Made by a program: the position numbers and the translations under genes. The notes under the pieces are model-generated. The model saw only the letters and a list, made by a program, of their open reading frames with translations. It was not told the origin of the DNA and did not search any database. From Fidelibacterota bacterium (GTDB lineage Bacteria > Fidelibacterota > Marinisomatia > Marinisomatales > UBA1611): 16,067 nucleotides of DNA. Positions within the stretch are counted from its first letter, which is position 1; the number at the start of each line of letters is the position of its first letter. The DNA lies in the NCBI GenBank assembly GCA_012964275.1, contig DTUG01000072.1:1-16067 (forward strand), given 5' to 3'. Shown here one piece after another: positions 1 through 6,484 of the stretch.

Positions 1-499
1 CATGGCCGACGAACCGGACCTTGGATATTCCCTGGGGGCCACGGATTATATGACAAAACCCATCAACTGGGATCAATTGTCCAGCATTCTGAGTAAGCAC
101 CAGATAGAATCGGATTCGCAGACAATCTTAATAGTAGAAGATGATGAAACTACCCGGACCATGCTTAGAAAAAGCCTGGAAACGAATGAATACAAGGTGA
201 GAGAAGCAGTCAATGGCAGGGAAGGTCTGGAAAAAGTGGGGCGATCAAAACCAGGTCTTATATTACTGGATCTGATGATGCCGGAAATGGACGGCTTTGA
301 ATTCGCCGAAAAGCTGCGCCAGCACAAGGACTGGCTGGATATTCCAGTAGTAGTCATTACGGCTAAGGATCTTACAAAAGATGATCACGAGAGACTCAAG
401 GGTAATGTGGAAGCGATCATGCAGAAAGGGTCTTACAGCAAACAGGAACTGCTCAGTGAAGTTGGGGATCGAATCAAAGAATTGGAATCTAGGAGTTAG
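1..499 (+). CDS. C-terminal end of a hybrid sensor kinase with tandem receiver domains (5' truncated)
   Basis: Only the last ~165 residues are visible and the frame is open to the left edge, so the ATG at base 2 is internal. Residues 1-30 are the tail of one receiver domain: GATDYMTKP carries its conserved Lys19 before Pro20. Residues 41-160 form a second receiver: acidic pocket E46/D47/D48, phospho-acceptor Asp90 in LLDLMMPEMDG, Thr120, and Lys142 in MQKG. The stretch LGYSLGATDYMTKPI is typical of the receivers at the end of large PAS/GAF hybrid histidine kinases; that the missing part is such a kinase is inference. Its stop lies within the ribosome site of the next gene (AGGAG 491-495), so the two are probably co-transcribed and translationally linked. 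Role: accepts phosphate from its own or a partner kinase and passes it on in the phosphorelay encoded here. Confidence 0.85.
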   Translation, partial: MADEPDLGYSLGATDYMTKPINWDQLSSILSKHQIESDSQTILIVEDDETTRTMLRKSLETNEYKVREAVNGREGLEKVGRSKPGLILLDLMMPEMDGFEFAEKLRQHKDWLDIPVVVITAKDLTKDDHERLKGNVEAIMQKGSYSKQELLSEVGDRIKELESRS

Positions 500-501
500 A
501 G

Positions 502-864
502 ATGGCAAAAATATTAATCGTAGAAGACAATGAAATGAATCGTGATATGCTCTCCAGAAGGCTGGAGAGAAAAGGATTTGATGTGGTTATGGCTGAAGAT
601 GGACAACAGGGCGTGGATATGTCCAAATCTGAAAATCCTGACCTGATCCTCATGGACCTGGGTTTACCGGTAATGGATGGTTGGCAGGCTACATCGACTA
701 TCAAAGGGGACATCGATACACAAAATATCCCTGTAATTGTGTTAACGGCCCACGCCATGGCTGGTGACCGAGAAAAAGCCCTGGAATCCGGCGCCGATGA
801 ATACGATACGAAGCCAATAGAATTCAAGCGACTGTTGGGGAAAATAAATCAATTCATTACTTAA
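502..864 (+). CDS. Single-domain response regulator, DivK/CheY-like
   Basis: A 120-residue protein made only of a receiver domain, with no output domain. Visible residues: acidic pair Glu8/Asp9 in ILIVEDNEMN, phospho-acceptor Asp52 in LILMDLGLPVMDG, Thr82 in VIVLTAHAM, and Lys104 in YDTKPIEF. The wording of these blocks is that of the DivK-like receivers that follow hybrid kinases. It starts at an ATG with AGGAG six bases upstream, inside the end of the preceding kinase gene (2 bases between stop and start). The next gene begins 18 bases downstream in the same frame. It probably acts as a mobile phosphate carrier between the kinase on the left and the cyclase protein on the right, or modulates the kinase allosterically; that partnership is inferred from gene order. 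Confidence 0.92.
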   Translation: MAKILIVEDNEMNRDMLSRRLERKGFDVVMAEDGQQGVDMSKSENPDLILMDLGLPVMDGWQATSTIKGDIDTQNIPVIVLTAHAMAGDREKALESGADEYDTKPIEFKRLLGKINQFIT

Positions 865-882
865 ATATATTTTTTCTTAACT

Positions 883-2241
883 GTGCTGGATGAACGCACA
901 AAAAAGGCCTTTTTAAGTAAGGCCCGTCATAATTTAAAGAACCCGGTGAATGCAATCCTTGGCTACAGCGAGATGCTCGTCGAGGACTGTGAAGATGCAG
1001 GATATAAAGAAACGATCAACGATCTAAATAAACTGCACGCCGCCGGTAAAGAAATCCTTACCCAGATTGAAAAACACCTCGATGATAAGAATTTAGATCA
1101 AGGCAATAACACAATTATGAGTATGGGAAGGGCAGTAGAAGTGTCCATCCGCACACCTCTTAATACAATCATCGGGTTATCTGAACTGCTGCTGGGAGAT
1201 GAAAAAAATACGGATTTGGAGAATTTTTCTAGCGATGTCCATAAAATTGCCGAATCAGGGCACATGCTTACACAAGAGTTAAATGCAATTATTGATTTTA
1301 ATGTTTCCGGGTTAGAAGATATCCGTATGCAAAACCTGAATACGGAAAATCTGACCATGGTCAAAGATGTCATGGATAGTATTCAGCCGTTGGGACCTGG
1401 GGAAAGAAAAAGTAAAACAACAGGATCTATCCTGGTTGTCGATGATAATGAGAACAATACGGAATTACTAAAAAAGCGTCTTGGAAAACAGGGTCATGCA
1501 GTTACAACTGCGAACAATGGGAAGGAAGCGCTGGTACAGTTAATGACAAATGAAAATTCACTAGATTTATTACTATTGGATATTGTGATGCCGGAAATGA
1601 ACGGTTATGAAGTGCTCAAATTCATCCGCAGCGATAAACGATTCTATAACCTGCCTGTAATCATGATTTCATCAATGGATGATACAGATAGTATTTACCG
1701 CTGTATCGAGATTGGAGCGGATGACTACATCCAGAAACCTTTTGAGCAGGCTATTCTGGATGCCCGCATCACCAGTTGTATTGAGAAGAAACAGTTAAGG
1801 GATAATGAGATAGCGTTAATGACAGAACTGGAAAAGGAGCAGGAAAAATCTGAAAATCTTCTGCTGAATATTTTACCACACGATATCGCTGAAAGGTTGA
1901 AAGCAGGAGAGACCGATATTGCTACAAAACACGACAATATAACCATACTGTTTGCAGATATAGTCAATTTTACTCCGCAGTCTCAAAATTTGAGTCCGAA
2001 TAAAGTTGTAAATATTTTAAATAAAATATTCATATCATTCGATAATCTTGCAGAAAAATTCAGTATTGAAAAAATAAAAACAATCGGTGACAACTATTTT
2101 GCCGTTGGTGGCCTTTATTCCACAGGCTATGAAGGAGCCAAAAATATTTTAGAAATGGCCAAAGAAATGATCGATTCTATTAAAAATATCAATATAACTG
2201 GTGATGCGGGCATCCAGAATAGCCTGCTGAAATGGATCTAA
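883..2241 (+). CDS. HisKA-like x2 / receiver / class III nucleotide cyclase, N-terminal part; frameshifted
   Basis: A 452-residue fragment of a cyclic-nucleotide synthesising response regulator. Domain order: residues 8-70, a kinase dimerisation-like helical pair (RHNLKNPVNAILGYSEML, His16 kept); residues 80-140, a second such pair (VSIRTPLNTIIGLSELL) in which the usual His is Val87; residues 181-300, a receiver with Asp187/188, phospho-acceptor Asp233 and Lys285; residues 305-345, a signalling coiled coil and cyclase transducer (LLLNILPHDIAERLKAGE); from 350, the cyclase core with metal Asp359 (LFADIVNFT), adenine-contacting Lys399 and metal Asp403 (KTIGDNYFAVGG). No ATPase domain follows the HisKA-like parts. 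The last ~15 residues are out-of-frame; the true continuation is in the next frame from about base 2223. The start is GTG 883 with no clear ribosome site, 18 bases after the preceding stop. Confidence 0.85.
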   Translation: MLDERTKKAFLSKARHNLKNPVNAILGYSEMLVEDCEDAGYKETINDLNKLHAAGKEILTQIEKHLDDKNLDQGNNTIMSMGRAVEVSIRTPLNTIIGLSELLLGDEKNTDLENFSSDVHKIAESGHMLTQELNAIIDFNVSGLEDIRMQNLNTENLTMVKDVMDSIQPLGPGERKSKTTGSILVVDDNENNTELLKKRLGKQGHAVTTANNGKEALVQLMTNENSLDLLLLDIVMPEMNGYEVLKFIRSDKRFYNLPVIMISSMDDTDSIYRCIEIGADDYIQKPFEQAILDARITSCIEKKQLRDNEIALMTELEKEQEKSENLLLNILPHDIAERLKAGETDIATKHDNITILFADIVNFTPQSQNLSPNKVVNILNKIFISFDNLAEKFSIEKIKTIGDNYFAVGGLYSTGYEGAKNILEMAKEMIDSIKNINITGDAGIQNSLLKWI

Positions 2242-2486
2242 ATATCCGAATAGGTATTCATACAGGACCTATCGTAGCTGGTGTTATAGGCAAAAATAAA
2301 TTTGCATATGATTTATGGGGTGCTTCCGTAAATATGGCCAGCAGGATGGAATCCACTGGAAAACCAGGCAAGATTCATGTTTCAGAAGAGACCCAACATA
2401 TACTCAAATCAGATTATACATTTGAACCAGTAGGGAAGAAAATCATTAAAGGAATAGGGGAAGTAGACACATATATGCTAAAATAA
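2232..2486 (+). CDS. Class III nucleotide cyclase, C-terminal part split off by a frameshift
   Basis: An 84-residue stretch that directly continues the preceding cyclase in another frame. It opens with IRIGIHTGPIVAGVIG and contains YDLWGASVNMASRMES: Asp27 (adenine-type specificity position), and the catalytic Asn34 and Arg38 that stabilise the transition state. With Lys and Asp in the purine-binding positions the intact enzyme would be expected to make cAMP rather than cGMP (family knowledge). The frame is open from base 2223, after a TAG at 2220-2222, and the ATG at 2232 overlaps the upstream stop (2239-2241). A one-base loss between about 2220 and 2241 explains the split; reinitiation at the overlapping ATG is possible but would produce a piece unable to fold alone. 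No classical slippery heptamer is seen at the junction. Confidence 0.8.
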   Translation: MDLNIRIGIHTGPIVAGVIGKNKFAYDLWGASVNMASRMESTGKPGKIHVSEETQHILKSDYTFEPVGKKIIKGIGEVDTYMLK

Positions 2487-2528
2487 TCAATATATAATAT
2501 ATTATACATAATGTATGTTATATGCCAT

Positions 2529-3527
2529 TTATATAATTGGTAATGTTTCCTTAAAGTTGTCTAGACTTTTTTTGCTTCCCATAATTAATATTGTATCAGA
2601 GATGTTTAATACTGTGTGTGGATCTGGGCTTATCATATTATCGCCTTTTTCTTTAATTATGCCTATGATCATCAATCCATAATCTTCTCGCAACCGTGAA
2701 TCTTTTATCATAATTCCATCGTATCTATCGAGTTTATTTAATGATATTTCATCAATATTCAGATCTATGCTTGCATTGGTTGGTGTTGACAAAGTAACAC
2801 TGTCTTCTATTTGAGGTCGTAAAAGCATTTCCGCCATGCGGTGCCCACCGGCTATATATGGATTGACAACCTTATCTGCTCCCGATCGCAATAATTTGGA
2901 TTTATTGTGTTCCTGAATACAACGACTTAATAAAAATGTGTCTGAATTCATCGTACGAATGGACATTGTGACAAACAGATTATCCTGATCCGTATCCAGT
3001 ACAACAGCTATACCGCCGGCATTATCTACCCTTGCGGCTACTAATGTTTCGTCCAGGGTTGCATCACCATGGATGCAATACATTCCGTTTTCAATAATTT
3101 TTTCGGCTTTCCGATCATCTTTTTCAACAACGACAAAAGTTTGTCCTTTTTGGGACAATTCCTTTGCAATGACTTCGCCCATTCGGCCGTAACCAACTAT
3201 AATGAAATGACCCTGTAGTTTATTTATTTTTTTCATCATTTTTATTCTCCGAAAGGTATTTAAATGCATGAATGCATCCCGTAAGCTTGAAAAAAGTATT
3301 CCTACTCCAATCACACCAAAAATAATGATGATCATGGCCCATATTCGTCCCGTATCACCAAGTGGATGGACTTCTGTGAAACCAACGGTAGATAAGGTAA
3401 TCACCGTCATATAAATACTGTCTACCAAGGACCATTCTCTACCGCCAATGAAATAAAATCCAAACGATCCAATAATGAAAAGACTGATAAAATAAACGAA
3501 AAAAAGTACATTTTTATTTGATGTCAT
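2529..3527 (-). CDS. Two-helix potassium channel with RCK (TrkA-N/TrkA-C) domains, MthK-like
   Basis: A 332-residue protein of the MthK/Kch type that lets K+ cross the inner membrane under control of a cytoplasmic RCK ring. Residues 7-28 are TM1; 31-55 hold the pore helix and selectivity filter TVGFTE (residues 47-52), a common bacterial variant of TVGYGD; 62-82 are TM2. Residues 107-225 form a Rossmann-type TrkA-N domain with GYGRMG at 112-117 and an acidic residue at the end of strand 2 (VVVEKDD), which in this family favours NAD(H)/ATP-type ligands. Residues 243-330 look like TrkA-C. It begins at ATG with no obvious ribosome site, 85 bases after cutA on the same strand, and its 3' end converges on the cyclase gene across an AT-rich 42-base gap. 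The filter's lack of the Gly-Asp pair leaves ion selectivity less certain than in canonical channels. Confidence 0.88.
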   Translation of the reverse strand: MTSNKNVLFFVYFISLFIIGSFGFYFIGGREWSLVDSIYMTVITLSTVGFTEVHPLGDTGRIWAMIIIIFGVIGVGILFSSLRDAFMHLNTFRRIKMMKKINKLQGHFIIVGYGRMGEVIAKELSQKGQTFVVVEKDDRKAEKIIENGMYCIHGDATLDETLVAARVDNAGGIAVVLDTDQDNLFVTMSIRTMNSDTFLLSRCIQEHNKSKLLRSGADKVVNPYIAGGHRMAEMLLRPQIEDSVTLSTPTNASIDLNIDEISLNKLDRYDGIMIKDSRLREDYGLMIIGIIKEKGDNMISPDPHTVLNISDTILIMGSKKSLDNFKETLPII

Positions 3528-3612
3528 ATCTAAACTATTTGCTAAACAGGATGTACAGTGGAAATCTTCAAATTACTCACAGGCCAATTACTAGTCAGAT
3601 GGCGATTCATAT

Positions 3613-3933
3613 TCAAGAACCATCTGAATTTTCAATGATCCAGCGTAAATAATTCTGACTGCCTTTGATAGGAAAATAGATCAGTTCAGGTAACTCGTAG
3701 GAATGTAATTTTTTAATCTGCCTGAAAACTTCATCTTTCTGGGATTTTGTTGTTTTCAACGACAAGATGAATTCTTCATTCTCACAAATCTCTTTATCCC
3801 ACTCATAAATTGATGTTACAGGGTAAATATGAATACATGCTGCTAGAGACTCTTTTACCAGATGTTGAGCTATTAATTTTGCCTCTTCATCTGTAGATGT
3901 AGTCGTTTGGATTATAATAGATTGATTTTCCAT
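3613..3933 (-). CDS. cutA: CutA1 divalent-cation tolerance protein
   Basis: At 106 residues this is the usual length for CutA1, a very stable cytoplasmic trimer linked to copper tolerance in E. coli and structurally related to PII proteins; its precise biochemical role is unsettled. Diagnostic stretches are TTTSTDEEAKLIAQHLVKE at the N-terminus, SLAACIHIYPVTSIYEW in the middle, and HSYELPELIYFPI with YLRWI near the end (consensus HPYE-PE-I and YL-WI). The gene starts at ATG 3933 just left of a strong hairpin terminator (3985-4015), so its promoter probably lies in the ~50 bases between. The K+ channel gene follows 85 bases downstream in the same direction, which hints at shared transcription of two ion-related genes but proves nothing. 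Confidence 0.93.
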   Translation of the reverse strand: MENQSIIIQTTTSTDEEAKLIAQHLVKESLAACIHIYPVTSIYEWDKEICENEEFILSLKTTKSQKDEVFRQIKKLHSYELPELIYFPIKGSQNYLRWIIENSDGS

Positions 3934-3984
3934 CTTTGGTAACGCTGAAATTAAAAAGAAGTATTAGATGGAATTATATATAAT

Positions 3985-4015
3985 AAAAAAGGAACCAGTA
4001 CCCGGTTCCTTTTTT
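3985..4015. terminator. Bidirectional rho-independent terminator
   Basis: GGAACC (3991-3996) and GGTTCC (4004-4009) form a perfect six-base stem with a seven-base loop, flanked by six A on the left and six T on the right so that the stem can extend by A-T pairs. On the minus strand it sits 36 bases past the stop of the coiled-coil gene ending at 4051 and so closes the lepB-containing operon. The A/T flanks let it work in both directions. Confidence 0.85.
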
Positions 4016-4050
4016 AAATGCTTATTTATGAGGAATATAGGTAATTATCG

Positions 4051-4578
4051 TTAACCCTCCCCCTCCTCTTCTTCCTCCATTTTGGCTTTTTCCTTTTGAA
4101 TTGTTGGTAAAATCTCCATATCCTTCAAACGTTTATCCAATACACCAATGGTCTGATCCAAGTCAGCCAGTTGTAGCTTTGTTCGTCGGATATTATTTCG
4201 AACATCATCAGACAGATCTTCAATATCATTTCTAACATTCTTGAAGTTTCTTTCTGTTTCTCGGGCCAGATTACCAAGCTTGAAGTCCACATCATCGATC
4301 ATACTAGCTAGGGAATCTGTATTTTTTAAAATCAATTCAGTATTTGCAATAATATCCCATTGTGCCTTCCTTAAATGCTTTCCTCTGCCTATAAAACGAA
4401 GATTGTATACGCGTAAACTATCTGTGAATTCATCTTCTACCTTATCAGTAAGTCGCTGGTCCTCTGCTGTGATCCTGTCCATACGCTTATTTAATTGATC
4501 GGTTAAATATTGAAAATATCCGGCTCCAATTATTAATAGCGCTAACAACAAGATTATTATCTTATCGGCAGGTCTCAA
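4051..4578 (-). CDS. Small single-pass membrane protein with long coiled coil, unknown function
   Basis: Not recognised. The 175-residue protein has one N-terminal membrane helix (residues about 6-24, KIIILLLALLIIGAGYFQYL) followed by a strongly charged helical region (30-160) with repeated leucine/isoleucine spacing typical of a coiled coil, and an acidic tail rich in Glu. One membrane anchor with an extended coil suggests a scaffold or envelope-spanning partner rather than an enzyme. The start is TTG at 4578: an in-frame TAG lies 15 bases upstream, and the first internal ATG would remove the membrane helix. It lies 25 bases downstream of another small acidic helical protein gene (4604-4942) and ends 36 bases before the operon terminator, so the two are likely co-expressed and may interact. 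Confidence 0.7.
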   Translation of the reverse strand: MRPADKIIILLLALLIIGAGYFQYLTDQLNKRMDRITAEDQRLTDKVEDEFTDSLRVYNLRFIGRGKHLRKAQWDIIANTELILKNTDSLASMIDDVDFKLGNLARETERNFKNVRNDIEDLSDDVRNNIRRTKLQLADLDQTIGVLDKRLKDMEILPTIQKEKAKMEEEEEGEG

Positions 4579-4603
4579 TATATTATCTTTCTAAGTTGTA
4601 TAA

Positions 4604-4942
4604 TTAATTTAAACCTTCGAGCCGTTTCTCCCATTCACTCATCACTTCTGAATCAATGCCACCAGAGTCTTCTACTGTGTCCTCTTGTTCGTCCGCGGGA
4701 GATGGATCTTCGCCCTCCATTAAAGTATGGAGTATTTCGGCGCGCTTATCAGAATTACCTTTGACCTCTTCAGTGAGTAAAGTGATCTCTTCATTAAAAT
4801 CGGATATGGTTCGATGAAGCCGAATCATCAGTTCATCAAACAATACTTGTCCGTAACTGGAATTTATTCCTTCTAGGAGATCATCCATCTTATCGTTCAG
4901 GTAACCTAAACGGCTGTCTTGATTGTTAAACTCTATATTCAT
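4604..4942 (-). CDS. Small acidic helical protein, unknown function
   Basis: Not recognised. The protein has 112 residues. Residues 1-75 are predicted helical with heptad-like hydrophobic spacing (LNDKMDDLLEGI, then FNEEITLLTEEV); residues 76-98 are a Pro/Glu/Asp-rich linker that looks disordered; the last 14 residues (SEWEKRLEGLN) form a short amphipathic helix. There is no signal peptide or membrane segment, so it should be cytoplasmic. It precedes the membrane-anchored coiled-coil gene by 25 bases and follows the lepB operon's exported-protein gene by 81 bases. The start is ATG with no evident Shine-Dalgarno; a 12-base palindrome (ATTGATATCAAT, 4964-4975) lies just upstream, of unknown meaning. 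A role as partner of the next gene's product is inferred only from adjacency. Confidence 0.65.
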   Translation of the reverse strand: MNIEFNNQDSRLGYLNDKMDDLLEGINSSYGQVLFDELMIRLHRTISDFNEEITLLTEEVKGNSDKRAEILHTLMEGEDPSPADEQEDTVEDSGGIDSEVMSEWEKRLEGLN

Positions 4943-5023
4943 GATCGGCGGCGAATTTATGTAATTGATATCAATAGTTGCATAATAATTTTTAAATATC
5001 TTGATTTTTGTTCAGAATCACTC

Positions 5024-5470
5024 TCAACGTCGTTTTTTCACCCTTTTTAGACCCAAGCTATCTAAATCACTGCCTATCGGCAGAAAAACTGCTTTTTGCA
5101 CTGAATAAGGCAACTCGTCAACTGACTTGATTCCAGTGATTTCATCGGGATCACCTAATCCAGCGGTTGTTATTTCAATTTTACCCATACCTCTTATTAC
5201 TACCAGACCATGAACATGTATCGATAATGCCAGTTCTACATTACCTCTATTGAGATGGTATTTTTTATAATCAGTCAAAATATACCCATCTTCAGGAGCA
5301 TAATGCTGAATATTAAATTTTTCATTTTCAAGATAAGTCTTTAAAATGGGAAGCATGGTTTTTGGGGAACCTTGGTATTTAAAATTCATAATCATACGCG
5401 GCGTTTTCGGACAAGTAGAAAATTTTACCGCAGCGAGCAATATGAGCCAGGAACTTATTACTATTCGCAC
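5024..5470 (-). CDS. Small exported or membrane-anchored protein, unknown function
   Basis: Not recognised. The 148-residue protein starts at GTG 5470, nine bases after the lepB stop, so it is probably translated by coupling. The N-terminus (MRIVISSWLILLAAVKFSTC) looks like a signal peptide with a Cys at position 20, but the residues before it (FST) are a poor lipobox, so lipoprotein status is doubtful. The body has alternating strand-like segments, with the pattern L-x3-L-x4-F-x-I followed by EDGYILTDYKKY, which recalls small outer-membrane lipoproteins that combine a helix with an antiparallel sheet; this is only a resemblance in pattern. The C-terminus ends in KRVKKRR. Its position directly behind signal peptidase I suggests an envelope role. 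Confidence 0.65.
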   Translation of the reverse strand: MRIVISSWLILLAAVKFSTCPKTPRMIMNFKYQGSPKTMLPILKTYLENEKFNIQHYAPEDGYILTDYKKYHLNRGNVELALSIHVHGLVVIRGMGKIEITTAGLGDPDEITGIKSVDELPYSVQKAVFLPIGSDLDSLGLKRVKKRR

Positions 5471-5479
5471 TGTGGTTTA

Positions 5480-6454
5480 CTACCGGAGCATGATGCCCAC
5501 GCGTTCAAAACGAGGTGTCCATGAATCCAGATTCAGGGAAAAATAAACAAACAAAGCTTCACCCAAAATAAAGTTTTCCGGGATAAATCCCCAGTATCGC
5601 GAATCTAGACTGTCATCCCGATTATCACCCATAGCCCAGAAATAATTCTGTTTTAAAGTATATTCCTTCCAATCTGAAACTGGCCTTCCATCAACTACCA
5701 AGTATTGGAAATGTTCATTTCTAATGGCTCGTGACCAGGGTGTAATCAAATTTCCACTGGGGAAATAATCTTCATACACTGACTTTTTACCTTTGCGGCG
5801 AAACAGTTCATCCGGATCCTGCAGAGTAAATTCATAAAGATCATCATTATGAATCAATTGTGCGCTATGACCCTCCATTAGCATCAGGGGTAGCAGAATA
5901 CGCCAGTTTGTAGCTTGATTAATAATAAAAGAGTCACCTTTTGCAGGAATACGAATCGGCCCTAAGTGATCTTTATTAATATTTTTATCGGAACTCAAAA
6001 ATATCCCCTGTTGCTTCATCGATTCTGGCATTAATGGGTAAAGAAATTTTCCATTTGATGGCATAGGGTCCTTTTCGCCATTTAAATATATATATTTATC
6101 CTTGACCTGAAGGGTGTCACCAGGTCCAGCCACACAGCGTTTAACATACTTAACATATTTATCTCTCGGATATTTGAATATGAGTATATCTCCCCTGGCA
6201 GGTTGCCTAAATTCCGGAAATTTTATATATGGAATAAAAAACCCTATATCTGTATAAGGAATGCCAATCCAGTCTGGAGTGCGCATACCATATACAAACC
6301 GACTTCCAATTAAAAAATCACCAGTCATTATAGTATTTTCCATACTTCCAGTGGGTACTATATATGCTTCCAGAATAGTGACTTTGACGGACAAAGCAAC
6401 AATAATAATTATAACTATTGCCTTTGTTTCTGAAATGATCTTTTTCTTATTCAT
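5480..6454 (-). CDS. lepB: Signal peptidase I
   Basis: A 324-residue membrane serine protease that cuts signal peptides from exported preproteins on the outer face of the inner membrane. One N-terminal helix (residues 12-30, IVIIIIVALSVKVTILEAY) is followed by box B IVPTGSMENTI with nucleophile Ser37, box C near GDFLIGSRFVYG, box D RGDILIFKYP...KYVKRCVAGPGD with general base Lys105, and box E MGDNRDDSLDSRYWGFIP at 275-292. Between boxes D and E lie about 155 residues, much more than in compact Gram-positive enzymes; this resembles the enlarged periplasmic domain of Gram-negative LepB. It lies 30 bases behind the rnhB-yraN gene and 9 bases ahead of a small exported-protein gene, within one leftward operon. 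The start is ATG without a visible ribosome site. Confidence 0.95.
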   Translation of the reverse strand: MNKKKIISETKAIVIIIIVALSVKVTILEAYIVPTGSMENTIMTGDFLIGSRFVYGMRTPDWIGIPYTDIGFFIPYIKFPEFRQPARGDILIFKYPRDKYVKYVKRCVAGPGDTLQVKDKYIYLNGEKDPMPSNGKFLYPLMPESMKQQGIFLSSDKNINKDHLGPIRIPAKGDSFIINQATNWRILLPLMLMEGHSAQLIHNDDLYEFTLQDPDELFRRKGKKSVYEDYFPSGNLITPWSRAIRNEHFQYLVVDGRPVSDWKEYTLKQNYFWAMGDNRDDSLDSRYWGFIPENFILGEALFVYFSLNLDSWTPRFERVGIMLR

Positions 6455-6484
6455 TGGAGTAATTGAAGATTAAAACTTACGTTA

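Noticed and set aside
2..4. ATG at base 2 as a gene start
   Set aside because: The residues after it fall in the middle of a receiver domain (GATDYMTKP), so the gene continues to the left of the window.
489..827. 112-codon open frame on the minus strand
   Set aside because: Antisense to the single-domain response regulator, whose receiver residues are all intact.
2495..2525. AT-rich inverted repeats (such as ATACAT-A-ATGTAT) between convergent genes
   Set aside because: No GC in the stem and almost no loop, so it is not a convincing terminator; AT-rich DNA produces such dyads by chance.
4964..4975. 12-base palindrome ATTGATATCAAT
   Set aside because: It is the right kind of site for an operator but has no promoter around it that I can support; noted with the neighbouring gene only.
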